Notes: generated from the sequence alone by a model not told the origin. A stretch of DNA of 63,101 bases from Streptomyces prunicolor NBRC 13075 (GCF_000367365.1 NZ_BARF01000073.1:1-63101); one strand, 5' to 3'; positions 34,210-43,318 are shown, counted from the stretch's first letter. Numbers and translations: made by a program.

Positions 34210-34898
34210 CGGACGGCCTCCGCACGCGTGTCGAGGGAGAGATGGCCGTCGACCAGCTGAATGGCGCGGCTCGCGCACGCCTCCGCCAGCGCCATGTCAT
34301 GGGTGACCAGCACGAGGGTCTGCCCGCCGCGGTGCAGCTCCATCAGCAGCTCCCGTACGTCGTGGCCCGAGGCGGTGTCGAGCGCGCCGGTCGGTTCGTC
34401 GGCGAGCAGCAGCGCCGGCCGGTTGACCAGCGCCCGGGCGACCGCGACCCGCTGGCGCTCGCCGCCGGACAGCCGGCCCGGGTAGGCGCGGGCGTGCTTG
34501 GTCATGCCCAGCAGTTCCATCAGCTCGTCGGCGCGGGCCGCCGCCTTGCGCCGCGGGGTCCCGGCCAGCTGGGCGGGAAGCTGGATGTTGTCGACGACGG
34601 TGAGGTCGTCGAGCAGATTGAAGAACTGGAAGACCATGCCGATCCGGTCGCGGCGGAACCGGGCCAGCGCGTGCTCGCTCAGCTGGTCGATCCGCTGCCC
34701 GGCTACGGTCACGGCGCCTTCGGTCGGCTTGTCGAGGCCGGCGACCAGGTTCAGCAGCGTGGACTTGCCGCTGCCGGAGGGACCGGTCACGGCGAGCGCC
34801 TCGCCCTGGGCGACGCTGAGGTCCAGCGGTCCGAGCGCGGACGCACCGGCGCTGTCGTAGCGCTTCGCCACGCCCGCCAGTTCGATCACGTGAGTCAT
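34206..34898 (-). CDS. MacB/LolD-type ABC transporter ATP-binding protein
   Basis: 230 residues: Walker A GPSGSGKST, Q-loop VFQFFNLLDDLTV, signature LSGGERQRVAVARALVNRP, Walker B LLLADEPTGALD, His switch in LVLVTHDM. This is the LolD/MacB group that pairs with FtsX-like permeases, as here. A slippage-prone repeat lies just upstream of the start, in the region shared with the divergent histidine kinase. Confidence 0.93.
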   Translation of the reverse strand: MTHVIELAGVAKRYDSAGASALGPLDLSVAQGEALAVTGPSGSGKSTLLNLVAGLDKPTEGAVTVAGQRIDQLSEHALARFRRDRIGMVFQFFNLLDDLTVVDNIQLPAQLAGTPRRKAAARADELMELLGMTKHARAYPGRLSGGERQRVAVARALVNRPALLLADEPTGALDTASGHDVRELLMELHRGGQTLVLVTHDMALAEACASRAIQLVDGHLSLDTRAEAVR

Positions 34899-34919
34899 GG
34901 GTGTGGTCCGTCCTTGTGG

Positions 34920-34978
34920 TCGGGAGTCGGGAGTCGGGAGTCGGGAGTCGGGAGGTCGGGAGGTCGGGAGGTCGGGAG
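34920..34978. repeat. Heptamer/octamer tandem repeat in a promoter region
   Basis: Five copies of TCGGGAG followed by three copies of GTCGGGAG, 22 bp upstream of the MacB-type ATPase start. Copy number could vary by slippage and alter expression of either divergent operon. Confidence 0.85.
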
Positions 34979-35169
34979 GGAGCTGTCTGTGTCGGCTCAG
35001 CGAAGGTAGGGCCGTGGTCCCCTGGGGCGCGTCGGCCGCGGCACCGACATCCGGGCCTCCCTGCGAAGGAGGTGCCTGCGGCCTCATCCCTGCGAAGTAC
35101 GCCTGAGGGACGGCGATTTGGCCGCGCAGGAGGACGCGGAAGGGGGCGCGGGGACCGCACAATGAGCCG

Positions 35170-36498
35170 GTGGAGACGGAGGGACGGCAAGGCTGGCGTC
35201 GGCAACTGCGCGACGCGCTGCGGTCGGAGGCGGAGGACGCCCCGCGGTCGCGGCGGGCCGTGCGCGCCGATGTGGTGCTGGCGGTCCTGCTGACCGTTCT
35301 CGCGCTGGTCGTGGCGTCGCGCTATCCCGGCGACGGGCCGGTTCGGGTCAGCTCGAAGGCCGAGTCCGGGTATGCCCGCGACGGGTCGTCGGTCCCGCGC
35401 CCGCCCACGCCCCCTGTACCGGGTGCGCGGGTCGCGGAGCGCGAACCCTCCGCCCCGGCCTGGCCGCTGGTCGTCCTTTCCGCGCTGCCGCTGGCGGCCC
35501 GGCGCAGGTATCCGCTGGCCACGTTCGGGGTGGTGCTGGGCGCGGCGGTGGTCATCGGCGACGCCGCCTCCTGGATCAACGTGCTGACCTGCGTCATCGG
35601 CGCCTACAGCGCCATCATGTACAGCCGCTACCGGGCGCGGGCGACGGCCGGTCTTGTCGTCGCCGCCGTGCTGGCCGGCCTCGCGTTCCAGGACACGGAT
35701 CCGGTGTTCCCGGGCTGGTCGAGCCCGGCGGTCGTACTGCTGGTCGCCGGGGTGCTGGCCAGCACCGTCCGCTTCTGGCAGCGGCGGCTGGCGGCCAGCC
35801 GGGACCGGTACACACGGCTGCAGCAGGTCCAGGAGGAGAGCATGCGCCGGGCCGTCGAGGAGGAGCGGGCCCGGATCGCCGCCGAACTGCACGACGTCGT
35901 GACCCACAATGTGAGCGTGATGGTCATCCAGGCGGGCGCGGCACGCAAGGTGATGGACGCGGCGCCGGAGCGGTCGAAGGAGGCCCTGCTGGCGGTCGAG
36001 GCCGGAGGCCGGGCCGCGATGGCCGAACTGCGGCATGTGATGGGCCTGTTGGCCGCCCCGGACACCGGCCGCCCCGACAGCCCCGCCGACGGCCTCGAAC
36101 CGCAGCCCGGCCTCGGGCAGCTCGACGCCCTGATCGAGCGGGTACGTGGAGCCGGGACACCGGTCGGCGTCGCGATGTCGCTGCCGCCCGACCCGCTGCC
36201 GCCCGGGGTGGACCTCGCGGTCTACCGCGTCGTACAGGAGGCACTGACCAACACCATCAAGCACGCGCCCGGCGCCGACGCCTCCGTCACCGTCGGATAC
36301 ACCGGAGACTCACTGGAGATCGAGATCACCGACACCGGAGCCGTCCGCGACGTCCCTCAGGCGGACGGCAACGGCAACGGCCGCGGGCTGATCGGGCTGC
36401 GGGAACGGCTGGCGGTCTACGGCGGCGAACTCACGGCCGGTCCCACCCTCGCCGGCGGCTACCGCATCAAGGCCCGAGTCCCGTGGCGGACGGCGTGA
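35170..36498 (+). CDS. NarL-type sensor histidine kinase (second system)
   Basis: 442 residues. Five membrane helices with an extracytoplasmic loop (about 52-95), then a coiled stretch, HisKA_3 box RARIAAELHDVVTHNVSVMV and HATPase_c (YRVVQEALTNTIKHAPGADA; GRGLIGLRERLAVYGGEL). GTG start with CACAAT about 7 nt upstream suggests a leaderless transcript. It is divergent from the MacB-type ABC operon. Its gene overlaps the regulator gene by 16 nt. Confidence 0.9.
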   Translation: METEGRQGWRRQLRDALRSEAEDAPRSRRAVRADVVLAVLLTVLALVVASRYPGDGPVRVSSKAESGYARDGSSVPRPPTPPVPGARVAEREPSAPAWPLVVLSALPLAARRRYPLATFGVVLGAAVVIGDAASWINVLTCVIGAYSAIMYSRYRARATAGLVVAAVLAGLAFQDTDPVFPGWSSPAVVLLVAGVLASTVRFWQRRLAASRDRYTRLQQVQEESMRRAVEEERARIAAELHDVVTHNVSVMVIQAGAARKVMDAAPERSKEALLAVEAGGRAAMAELRHVMGLLAAPDTGRPDSPADGLEPQPGLGQLDALIERVRGAGTPVGVAMSLPPDPLPPGVDLAVYRVVQEALTNTIKHAPGADASVTVGYTGDSLEIEITDTGAVRDVPQADGNGNGRGLIGLRERLAVYGGELTAGPTLAGGYRIKARVPWRTA

Positions 36499-37175
36499 AC
36501 CGGCCGGCGCTGCGCGCCGTCATCGCCGACGACCAAGCCCTCGTACGCACCGGCTTCGGAATGATCCTCGCCGCGGACGGCATCGAGGTGACGGCCGAGG
36601 CGGCCGACGGAGCCGAGGCGCTCGCCGCGGTCCGGCGCACCCGGCCCGACGTCGTGCTCATGGACATCCGGATGCCGCGGATGGACGGCATCGAAGCGAC
36701 CAGACGGATCCTCGCCGACGGGCCGGACGGCACCAAGGTCATCATCCTGACCACCTACGACCTCGACCACTACGTCTACGCCGCGCTCACCGCCGGCGCC
36801 AGCGGCTTCCTGCTCAAGGACGTCAGCCCCGAGCATCTCGTCGCCGCCGTACGCCTCGTGCAGTCCGGCGACGCCCTGCTCGCCCCCGCGATCACCCGCC
36901 GCCTGATCGAACGCTTCGCCCAGCGCGAGGAGGACCGGCCGGCCGGTCTCCACCGCGACCTGTCCGGCCTGACCCCACGCGAACTGGAGGTGCTCCGCCT
37001 GCTCGCGACGGGCCTGAGCAACGCCGAACTCGCGGACCGCCTGCTCCTCAGCCCGACCACGATCAAGACCCACATCGGCCGCATCCTGTCCAAGCTGGAT
37101 CTGCGCGACCGCGTCCAGGCCGTCGTCCTCGCGTACGAGACGGGACTCGTCTCCCCGGGAGGCGGGGGTTCCTAG
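36483..37175 (+). CDS. NarL/LuxR-type response regulator (second system)
   Basis: 230 residues. Receiver with IADDQ, phospho-Asp in VVLMDIRMPR, ILTTYD and FLLKDVSPE. LuxR helix-turn-helix LTPRELEVLRLLATGLSNAEL with TIKTHIGRILSKLDL. GTG start lies within the 3' end of the kinase gene. Likely regulator of the divergent ATPase-permease pair. Confidence 0.92.
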   Translation: MADGVNRPALRAVIADDQALVRTGFGMILAADGIEVTAEAADGAEALAAVRRTRPDVVLMDIRMPRMDGIEATRRILADGPDGTKVIILTTYDLDHYVYAALTAGASGFLLKDVSPEHLVAAVRLVQSGDALLAPAITRRLIERFAQREEDRPAGLHRDLSGLTPRELEVLRLLATGLSNAELADRLLLSPTTIKTHIGRILSKLDLRDRVQAVVLAYETGLVSPGGGGS

Positions 37176-37184
37176 CTGCTCCGC

Positions 37185-37352
37185 CCGGGCGGTGGCGAGT
37201 GGGTAGCCGAGGATCTGGAAGCTGTCCGTCGTGAGCTGCTGTGGGTAGTTGATGGTTCGGGGGCCAGGGCCAGGGCCAGGGCCGGGGGTGACGGGGTCGC
37301 CGTAGCTGACGTCGAGTTGGAGCTTGAGTCGTGCTCGGGGTGTGGCGGCGTT
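37185..37352 (-). pseudogene. Remnant of an AbiEii-type nucleotidyltransferase toxin
   Basis: About 55 codons read RARLKLQLDVSYGDPVTPG, then TINYPQQL, then ILGYPLATARAEQL. This is the strand-loop and YP-x-E-T-V-x-AEK region of AbiEii/AbiGii toxins (whole protein about 280-300 residues). The sequence has a GP-repeat expansion (gggcca units), substitutions at conserved sites and nothing recognisable on either side, so it is dead. The antitoxin gene is not present. Confidence 0.6.
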
Positions 37353-37429
37353 GACGGGAGGCTGATCGGGGCCTTGTTCTTGTGGTTGCCCGACAACATC
37401 CAGGTCGCGGCGGGAGAGGACGAACCGGC

Positions 37430-38326
37430 TCAGAACTCGGTATCCGGTCCCGACGGGCAAGGACCAGTACTGGAGCGGATGGAGATCAGCGGTCTCAGCA
37501 TGACGTGCCGGGGAGAGGCGCCGGGCGAGTCCAGCCGCTCCAGCATCAGCTCGACGGCGACCTGGCTGATCTCATCGACCGGCTCGCCGGCTGCGGTGAG
37601 CGGCGGGCTCACCGTCTCCGCCCAGGGCCCGGCCGTCATGCCGACGACCGAGAAGTCACGCGGTACGACGCGGCCCGCACGGTTCAGCCCTCTGTACACG
37701 CCTCCCAGTGACGCCTCGTTCAGGGTTACCACCGCGGTGGTGGCCGGGTCCTCAAGGAGGATCCGCTCAAGGCACGCCTCGCCCTCGGCGTCGTCGTCCC
37801 CGCAGAAGTGCCCGCGTCCGGTGAGCCCCAGTTCCGCCACGCCCTGGTCGAACCCTTCGAGCCCACGGTGTGCGGACTCGTACCCGGCCCGGAAGAGCTC
37901 TTCCGACCGGTTGACGAAGGCGATCCTGCGGTGGCCCAGGTCGGCCAGGTGCCGCACACAGCCACGGCCGAGGGCCACCCAGTCCAGGTCCACCCACCAG
38001 GTCTTCTCCAGGCCGGACTGTCCGATGGTGACGAAGGGGAAGCCCAGCTCGATGAGGTGGGCGGCCCGGGTGTCCGCCAGCCGGATCTCCATCAGGATCA
38101 GGCCGTCCACGCGGTGTCCGGTCAGGATCCGCTGGAACGGCCGGTCGCCGATCTCGCTGCCGGTGATCAGCAGCACGTCGTAGTCGTACGCCTGGGCCGC
38201 CTCGGCCACTCGGCCGACGAAGTCCAGTTGCATGCCCGTGTAGCGACCGCCGGCCGGCGGGAAGACGAGTCCGAGGGCACGGGTCCGGCCGTTCGGCGGA
38301 GTCTCCCTGGTGGCGTCGGTGTTCAC
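37430..38326 (-). CDS. LacI-type sugar-binding protein lacking the DNA-binding domain
   Basis: 298 residues. From residue 15 on it matches the periplasmic-binding-protein core of LacI regulators (ALGLVFPPAGGRYTGMQLDF, VDGLILMEIRLADTR, HLADLGHRRIAFVNR, TAVVTLNEASLGG). The normal N-terminal helix-turn-helix and hinge, about 55 residues, is absent. The GTG start has an ideal AGGAGG and overlaps the upstream phosphatase stop by 4 nt (GTGA), so the shorter protein is probably made as such and coupled to the phosphatase. I infer a cytoplasmic sugar sensor acting through protein contact rather than DNA. It could instead be a decaying regulator. Confidence 0.78.
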   Translation of the reverse strand: MNTDATRETPPNGRTRALGLVFPPAGGRYTGMQLDFVGRVAEAAQAYDYDVLLITGSEIGDRPFQRILTGHRVDGLILMEIRLADTRAAHLIELGFPFVTIGQSGLEKTWWVDLDWVALGRGCVRHLADLGHRRIAFVNRSEELFRAGYESAHRGLEGFDQGVAELGLTGRGHFCGDDDAEGEACLERILLEDPATTAVVTLNEASLGGVYRGLNRAGRVVPRDFSVVGMTAGPWAETVSPPLTAAGEPVDEISQVAVELMLERLDSPGASPRHVMLRPLISIRSSTGPCPSGPDTEF

Positions 38327-40836
38327 CGGAATCCTCCTGCGCTGCCCGTCGGCAGGAGCTGCTCGGCCCAGATGGTCTTGCCGCTGGTGGTCTGTCGGGT
38401 GCCCCAGCCCTGGGTCAGCTGGGAGACCAGGAGGAGGCCGCGGCCGCCCTCGTCGAAGGTGCGGGCGCGGCGCAGGTGGGGGGCGGCGCTGTTGCCGTCG
38501 GAGACCTCGCAGATCAGGGTGCGATCGCGGATCAGCCTCAGCTGGATGGGGGCCGCGCCGTATCGGATGGCGTTGGTGACCAGTTCGCTGACCACCAGCT
38601 CGGTGATGAAACCCGCTTCCTCCAGCCCCCAGGCCTTGAGCTGGCGGGAGGCCTGGAGCCGGGCGTCGGCGACGATCTCGGGGTCGGCGGGCAGACCCCA
38701 GGTGGCGACCTGGTCGGTGTGGAGGGCCCGGATGCGCGCGACGAGCAGGGCGACATCGTCGGTGGGGCGGGGGAAGCGAGAAGGGGATCCCCTCGGCCGA
38801 AGGTCGGAGGGGGAACGGGACGGGGGCTCACCGGGTCGGACGGTGGGGAAGGTCAGCAGTGCATCGATCAGGGTGTCGCAGGTGACCTCCAGCGAGGGGG
38901 ACGGGGAGGCCAGGGCCTGGCACAGCCGGTCGAGGCCCGCGTCGATGTCGTGGTCGCGGGCCTCGATGAGGCCGTCGGTGTAGAGGGCGATCAGGCTGCC
39001 TTCGGGCAGTTCCAGCTCGGTGGCTTCGAAGGGCAGGCCGCCCACGCCCAGCGGAGGCCCCGGGGAGAGGTCGACGAGGGTGACCGTGCCGTCGGGGTAG
39101 AGGACGCCGGGCGGGGGGTGGCCGGCGCTGGCGAGGGTGCAGCGGCGCGACACGGGGTCGTAGACGGCGTACAGGCAGGTGGCGCTGATCCCGTCGGCGT
39201 CCTGCGCGTCGGAGGCGGTCGTGCCGTCGTCGTCGGAGGTGAGGTGGGTGACCAGGTCGTCGAGGTGGGTGAGGAGTTCGTCGGGCGGCAGGTCGACATC
39301 GGCGAGGGTCCGGACGGCCGTTCGGAGGCTCCCCATGGTGGCGGAGGCACGGACGCCGTGGCCGGCCACATCGCCGACGACCAGGGCGACCCGGGTTCCG
39401 GACAGCGGGATCACGTCGAACCAGTCGCCTCCCGCGCCGGCCTGGGTGTCGGCCGGCAGATAGCGGAAGGCGGCCTCGACAGCCGCCTGCCCGGGGAGCC
39501 GCCTCGGCAGCAGACTGCGCTGCAACGTGAGCGCGGCCGTGTACTCGCGGGTGTAGCGCCGTGCGTTGTCCACGCAGACCGCCGCCCTGCCGGCGAGTTC
39601 CTCGGCGAGGACCAGGTCGTCCGGCTGGAAGGGTTCCGGACGCAGTCGGCGCCAGAAGACAGCCACCCCGAGGGTGATCCCGCGGGCTCGCAGCGGCACC
39701 GCCATGCCCGAGTGGACGCCGGCGTGATGGACGTTGGCGTTCCTGACGTCGTCGCCCTCGATCCACCGGACGAAATCGGGATCCTCCAGTCCGCTCAGGA
39801 AGGAGCGGCCGACGGCGAGACAGCGGGCCGGCGGTGAGTACGGCGGGTAGGTGTCGACCGCGCCCAGGGCGACGGCGGCCTCGGGGACGCCTTCGACGGC
39901 GGACCGGTGCGCGACCCGGCGCAGTACGACGCCGGCGTCAATGGGCTCCGCGGTCGGTTCCTCGCCTTGGAGGACCGAGTCGAGCAGGTCCACGCTGACG
40001 AAGTCGGCGAGCCGTGGCACCACCAGCTCGGTCAGTTCCTGGGCGGTGCGCAGCACGTCCAGCGTGGTGCCGATGCGCGTGCCGGCCTCGTTCAGCAGAG
40101 CCAGCCGCTGCTGGGCCCAGTGCTGTGCGCTGTTGTCGAACGACGCGGTGCCGACGCCGTGCACCCGGCCCGAGGGGTCCTTGACCGGCCACATCTCGAT
40201 GTTCCAGGCACGACCGCCGAACTGGCTGTCGTAACTCGTGGGTGTCCCGGTCTCGATCACCTGGCGCAGGTGCCGCACGAATCCCCGGGTGGCGACATTG
40301 TCGGAGACGGTGTCCCGGTACCGGCGTCCGCGCAGCTGGGCGGCTGTGGTTCCCGCCATCTCGCACGCGATGTCGTTGAGCCCCTGGTATCGCAGCTCGG
40401 TGTCGAACGTGGCCAGGGCGACCGAGGCCTGGGTGAACGACCGCTCCGGCATCTCTCGGTCGTCCCCGTCTCCGTTCCCGGCCGGGTTCGGTGCGAAGGC
40501 CAGGACGAACCCGGTGGCGTTACCCTCGCTGTCCAGCGACGGGCAGGCGCGCAGGCCGAGATCGAGTCGGCTGCCGTCCCGATGGCGGACGGCGACCGTC
40601 CCGCTCCAGGCCTCCGCCCCGGCCAGGGCTGCCCAGGCCGCGTCGGAGGGGTCCGCGGCGAGCAACTCGGTGATGACTCGCCCCACGACGTCCGTGGCGG
40701 GATGGCCCAGCAGTCGCTGTGCGCCGTCGCTCCAACTCGTCACGATGCCCTGTCGGCTCACCGTCGCCGTGTTCAGACCGGTCACGGGCTCGTGATCATG
40801 GGGCGACTCCAGAACAGCTTTGCCGCGATATGTCAT
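38323..40836 (-). CDS. PAS-PAS-GAF-SpoIIE phosphatase-HATPase regulatory protein
   Basis: 837 residues. Two PAS domains (about 15-115 and 135-240), a GAF domain (about 255-430), a PP2C/SpoIIE phosphatase (about 450-695: GAGGDWFDVIPL, VVGDVAGHGVRAS, IALYTDGLIEARD, TDDVALLVAR) and a C-terminal anti-sigma-factor-type HATPase (VVSELVTNAIRYGAAP, GGRGLLLVSQL). A Ser/Pro/Arg-rich insert interrupts the phosphatase just before the DD metal motif. Such proteins both phosphorylate and dephosphorylate anti-anti-sigma factors. GAGGTGA precedes the ATG. It heads a two-gene operon with the LacI-like sensor and is divergent from the GH127 operon. Confidence 0.9.
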   Translation of the reverse strand: MTYRGKAVLESPHDHEPVTGLNTATVSRQGIVTSWSDGAQRLLGHPATDVVGRVITELLAADPSDAAWAALAGAEAWSGTVAVRHRDGSRLDLGLRACPSLDSEGNATGFVLAFAPNPAGNGDGDDREMPERSFTQASVALATFDTELRYQGLNDIACEMAGTTAAQLRGRRYRDTVSDNVATRGFVRHLRQVIETGTPTSYDSQFGGRAWNIEMWPVKDPSGRVHGVGTASFDNSAQHWAQQRLALLNEAGTRIGTTLDVLRTAQELTELVVPRLADFVSVDLLDSVLQGEEPTAEPIDAGVVLRRVAHRSAVEGVPEAAVALGAVDTYPPYSPPARCLAVGRSFLSGLEDPDFVRWIEGDDVRNANVHHAGVHSGMAVPLRARGITLGVAVFWRRLRPEPFQPDDLVLAEELAGRAAVCVDNARRYTREYTAALTLQRSLLPRRLPGQAAVEAAFRYLPADTQAGAGGDWFDVIPLSGTRVALVVGDVAGHGVRASATMGSLRTAVRTLADVDLPPDELLTHLDDLVTHLTSDDDGTTASDAQDADGISATCLYAVYDPVSRRCTLASAGHPPPGVLYPDGTVTLVDLSPGPPLGVGGLPFEATELELPEGSLIALYTDGLIEARDHDIDAGLDRLCQALASPSPSLEVTCDTLIDALLTFPTVRPGEPPSRSPSDLRPRGSPSRFPRPTDDVALLVARIRALHTDQVATWGLPADPEIVADARLQASRQLKAWGLEEAGFITELVVSELVTNAIRYGAAPIQLRLIRDRTLICEVSDGNSAAPHLRRARTFDEGGRGLLLVSQLTQGWGTRQTTSGKTIWAEQLLPTGSAGGFR

Positions 40837-41326
40837 CGTTGCTCACCTCGCAGCCGTCGAGTCGCGCTCCGTAAGCACCACCCACAATATCCGGCCAAAG
40901 CGCACCCGGCACCGATAAGCGGCGACCTGGACGATTACATCGTCCGACGCGGCGGCGGACTCGGCGAATTCTGGTGCGTACCGCGTCGCTCGACGGGCGC
41001 CGAGCAGGACCGGGGTGCTGAAGCGGCCCATGGCTGGAAATGAACTGCTCGGCAGTCTCCGGTACGCGAAGTCACCGCCCGCGAGGGCGGTGACTTCGCT
41101 CCGGGTGACCCGTTCGGCGGGGCGGTACACCCACCCCGCCCGGCGGCTTACGCGCACCTCGCGAGCGGGACAGGATCCGCCTCCCCGGGACGGGGCGAGT
41201 GCCCCATGCCCGCCCTGTCACCGGCCCACGGACCCCCGTACCTCGCACGGCGCGACGATGCGGACCAGTCTGTACGTGAATGGAGATAAATAAACCGGAC
41301 ATTCTCGTTGCGCAGGGAGCACCTCC
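40837..41326. other. 490-bp divergent regulatory region
   Basis: No gene is supported here. It holds the 15-bp hairpin described separately and, at 41272-41302, an AT-rich patch (GGAGATAAATAAACCGG) just before the GH127 start that probably contains its promoter or an operator. Confidence 0.5.
41066..41099. other. Perfect 15-bp hairpin with GCGA tetraloop
   Basis: Arms 41066-41080 and 41085-41099 (GCGAAGTCACCGCCC and its complement) close a GNRA-type GCGA loop. It lies upstream of both divergent genes, so it ends neither. It may be an RNA or DNA control element, or the terminator of a lost gene. Confidence 0.7.
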
Positions 41327-43318
41327 ATGTCTCTTCCTCCGTCCCCGGGGCCGGCCCCGGCCCCTACCCCCGCGCCGGGCCCCGTCCGGCCCGGTGACCG
41401 GGCACAGGTCGCGCTACGACCGGCCGAATCCGCCCGCGTCACCGGCGGTTTCTGGCACGAGCGCAGACGCGTCAACGCCGAAGTGAGCATCCCCGAGGGC
41501 CCGGCCCTGCTGGACTCCGCGGGCAATCTGCACAACCTCCGGCTGGCCGCCAGGACGGCGACCGGTGAGTACCGGGGCGAGCTGCCCTTCCTCGACACCG
41601 ATGTGACCAAGTGGCTGGAGGCCGCCTGCTGGCAGCTGGCGGAGACGGACTGGAAGGAGGACTTCGCGCAGGCCGAGGACGTGGACCGGATCATCCGCCT
41701 GCTGGCCGACGCCCAGCAGGACGACGGCTACCTGCAGAGCTACTACCAGGTGGTCAGGCCCGGACTTCGCTTCGTCGAGCTGCGCTGGGGCCACGAGCTG
41801 TACTGCGCGGGCCACCTGATCCAGGCCGCCGTCGCCCACCACCGGGCCACCGGACGCGAGGATCTGCTCACGGTCGCCCGCCGCTTCGCCGACCACATCG
41901 ACGACACCTTCGGCCCGGGCAGGCCCGTCGACGGCATCTGCGGGCACGCCGAGATCGAGACCGCCCTCGTGGAGCTGTACCGGGAGACCGGCGAACGCCG
42001 CTATCTCGACCTGGCCGGCTACTTCATCGACCGGCACGGCCACGGCCTGCTCAACGAGGGCGATGCGCACGGTGTCGCCCCGGGCCCCGCCTACTGCCAG
42101 GACCATGTCCCGGTGCGCGAGGCCGAGACCGTGACCGGTCACGCCGTACGCCAGCTCTATCTGCTGGCCGGTGCCACCGACGTGGCCGCCGAGACCGGCG
42201 AGCCGGAACTGCGTGCCGCGATGGAGCGGCTGTGGGAGGCGATGACCACCACCAAGACCCATCTCACCGGCGGCCTCGGAGCCCACCACGCGTGGGAGGA
42301 CTTCGGCGACCCGTACGAGCTCCCCAACGAGCGCGCGTACTGCGAGACCTGCTCGGCCATCGCCTCGGTCCAGTGGAGCTGGCGCATGGCCCTGCTCACC
42401 GGCGAGGCCCGCTACTCGGACCTGATCGAGCGGACGCTCTTCAACGGATTCCTGGCCGGGGTCTCCCTGGACGGGCTGCGCTGGCTGTACGTCAACCCGC
42501 TCCAGGTGCGCGACGGTTACGAGTACCACGGCGGGGACAACGGATCGCGCCGCGCCCTGTGGTTCACGTGCGCCTGCTGCCCGCCCAATGTCATGCGGCT
42601 GCTCGCGAGCCTGCCCCACTACCTGGCCAGCACCGACACGGACGGCCTGCAACTGCACCAGTACGCCACCGGCTCGTACGGCGGGCTCACCGACGGCGGC
42701 CGGGTCGCGGTCGGGGTGGACACCGACTACCCGTGGCAGGGCCGGATCGCGGTGACCGTGGACGAGGCGGGCCCCGGGGAGTGGACCCTGTCGCTGCGGG
42801 TACCGCAGTGGTGCGAGCAGTACACGCTGGAGATCGGCGCCACGCCCGCCGAGCAGGTGCCGGAGGACGGCTGGCTGCGGATCCGCCGCACCTGGCGGCC
42901 CGGCGACACGGTCGTCCTGAACCTCGGGATGGAGCCGCGGCTCACCCGAGCCGACCCCAGGGTCGACGCGGTCCGGGACTGCGTGGCCGTCGAACGCGGC
43001 CCGCTCGTCCACTGCCTGGAGCAGGTGGACCAGCCCGGCGCCCCCGGCCTGGACGACATCGTGCTCGACCCCACCACGGGACTGACCGTCAAGCACCGCC
43101 CCGACCTGCTGGGCGGGGTCACCACCGTGGTCGGCTCCGGCCGGCTGCGGGCCCGGCCCGCCGGACAGGGCTGGTGGCCGTACCGCACAACCCGCGACAC
43201 CGGGCGGGACGGGGCGGACACCCCCGCCGACACCCCTGTCGAGCTGACCGCCATCCCCTACTACGCCTGGGCCAACCGCGAGAACGGCGGCATGCGCGTT
43301 TGGCTGCCCACGAGCTGA
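41327..43318 (+). CDS. GH127 beta-L-arabinofuranosidase-like hydrolase
   Basis: 663 residues, full length for the family. An (alpha/alpha)6 barrel is followed by beta domains. The zinc/catalytic set of HypBA1 is present: Glu340 and Cys342 in AYCETCSAIAS, and Cys417-Cys418 in FTCACCPPNV, with Cys417 the expected nucleophile. There is no signal peptide, so it acts in the cytoplasm on imported oligosaccharides and releases L-arabinose from beta-L-arabinofuranosides. Other GH127 members have different specificities, so the exact substrate is inferred. AGGGAG lies upstream of the ATG. It is followed 31 bp later by the importer genes. Confidence 0.9.
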   Translation: MSLPPSPGPAPAPTPAPGPVRPGDRAQVALRPAESARVTGGFWHERRRVNAEVSIPEGPALLDSAGNLHNLRLAARTATGEYRGELPFLDTDVTKWLEAACWQLAETDWKEDFAQAEDVDRIIRLLADAQQDDGYLQSYYQVVRPGLRFVELRWGHELYCAGHLIQAAVAHHRATGREDLLTVARRFADHIDDTFGPGRPVDGICGHAEIETALVELYRETGERRYLDLAGYFIDRHGHGLLNEGDAHGVAPGPAYCQDHVPVREAETVTGHAVRQLYLLAGATDVAAETGEPELRAAMERLWEAMTTTKTHLTGGLGAHHAWEDFGDPYELPNERAYCETCSAIASVQWSWRMALLTGEARYSDLIERTLFNGFLAGVSLDGLRWLYVNPLQVRDGYEYHGGDNGSRRALWFTCACCPPNVMRLLASLPHYLASTDTDGLQLHQYATGSYGGLTDGGRVAVGVDTDYPWQGRIAVTVDEAGPGEWTLSLRVPQWCEQYTLEIGATPAEQVPEDGWLRIRRTWRPGDTVVLNLGMEPRLTRADPRVDAVRDCVAVERGPLVHCLEQVDQPGAPGLDDIVLDPTTGLTVKHRPDLLGGVTTVVGSGRLRARPAGQGWWPYRTTRDTGRDGADTPADTPVELTAIPYYAWANRENGGMRVWLPTS

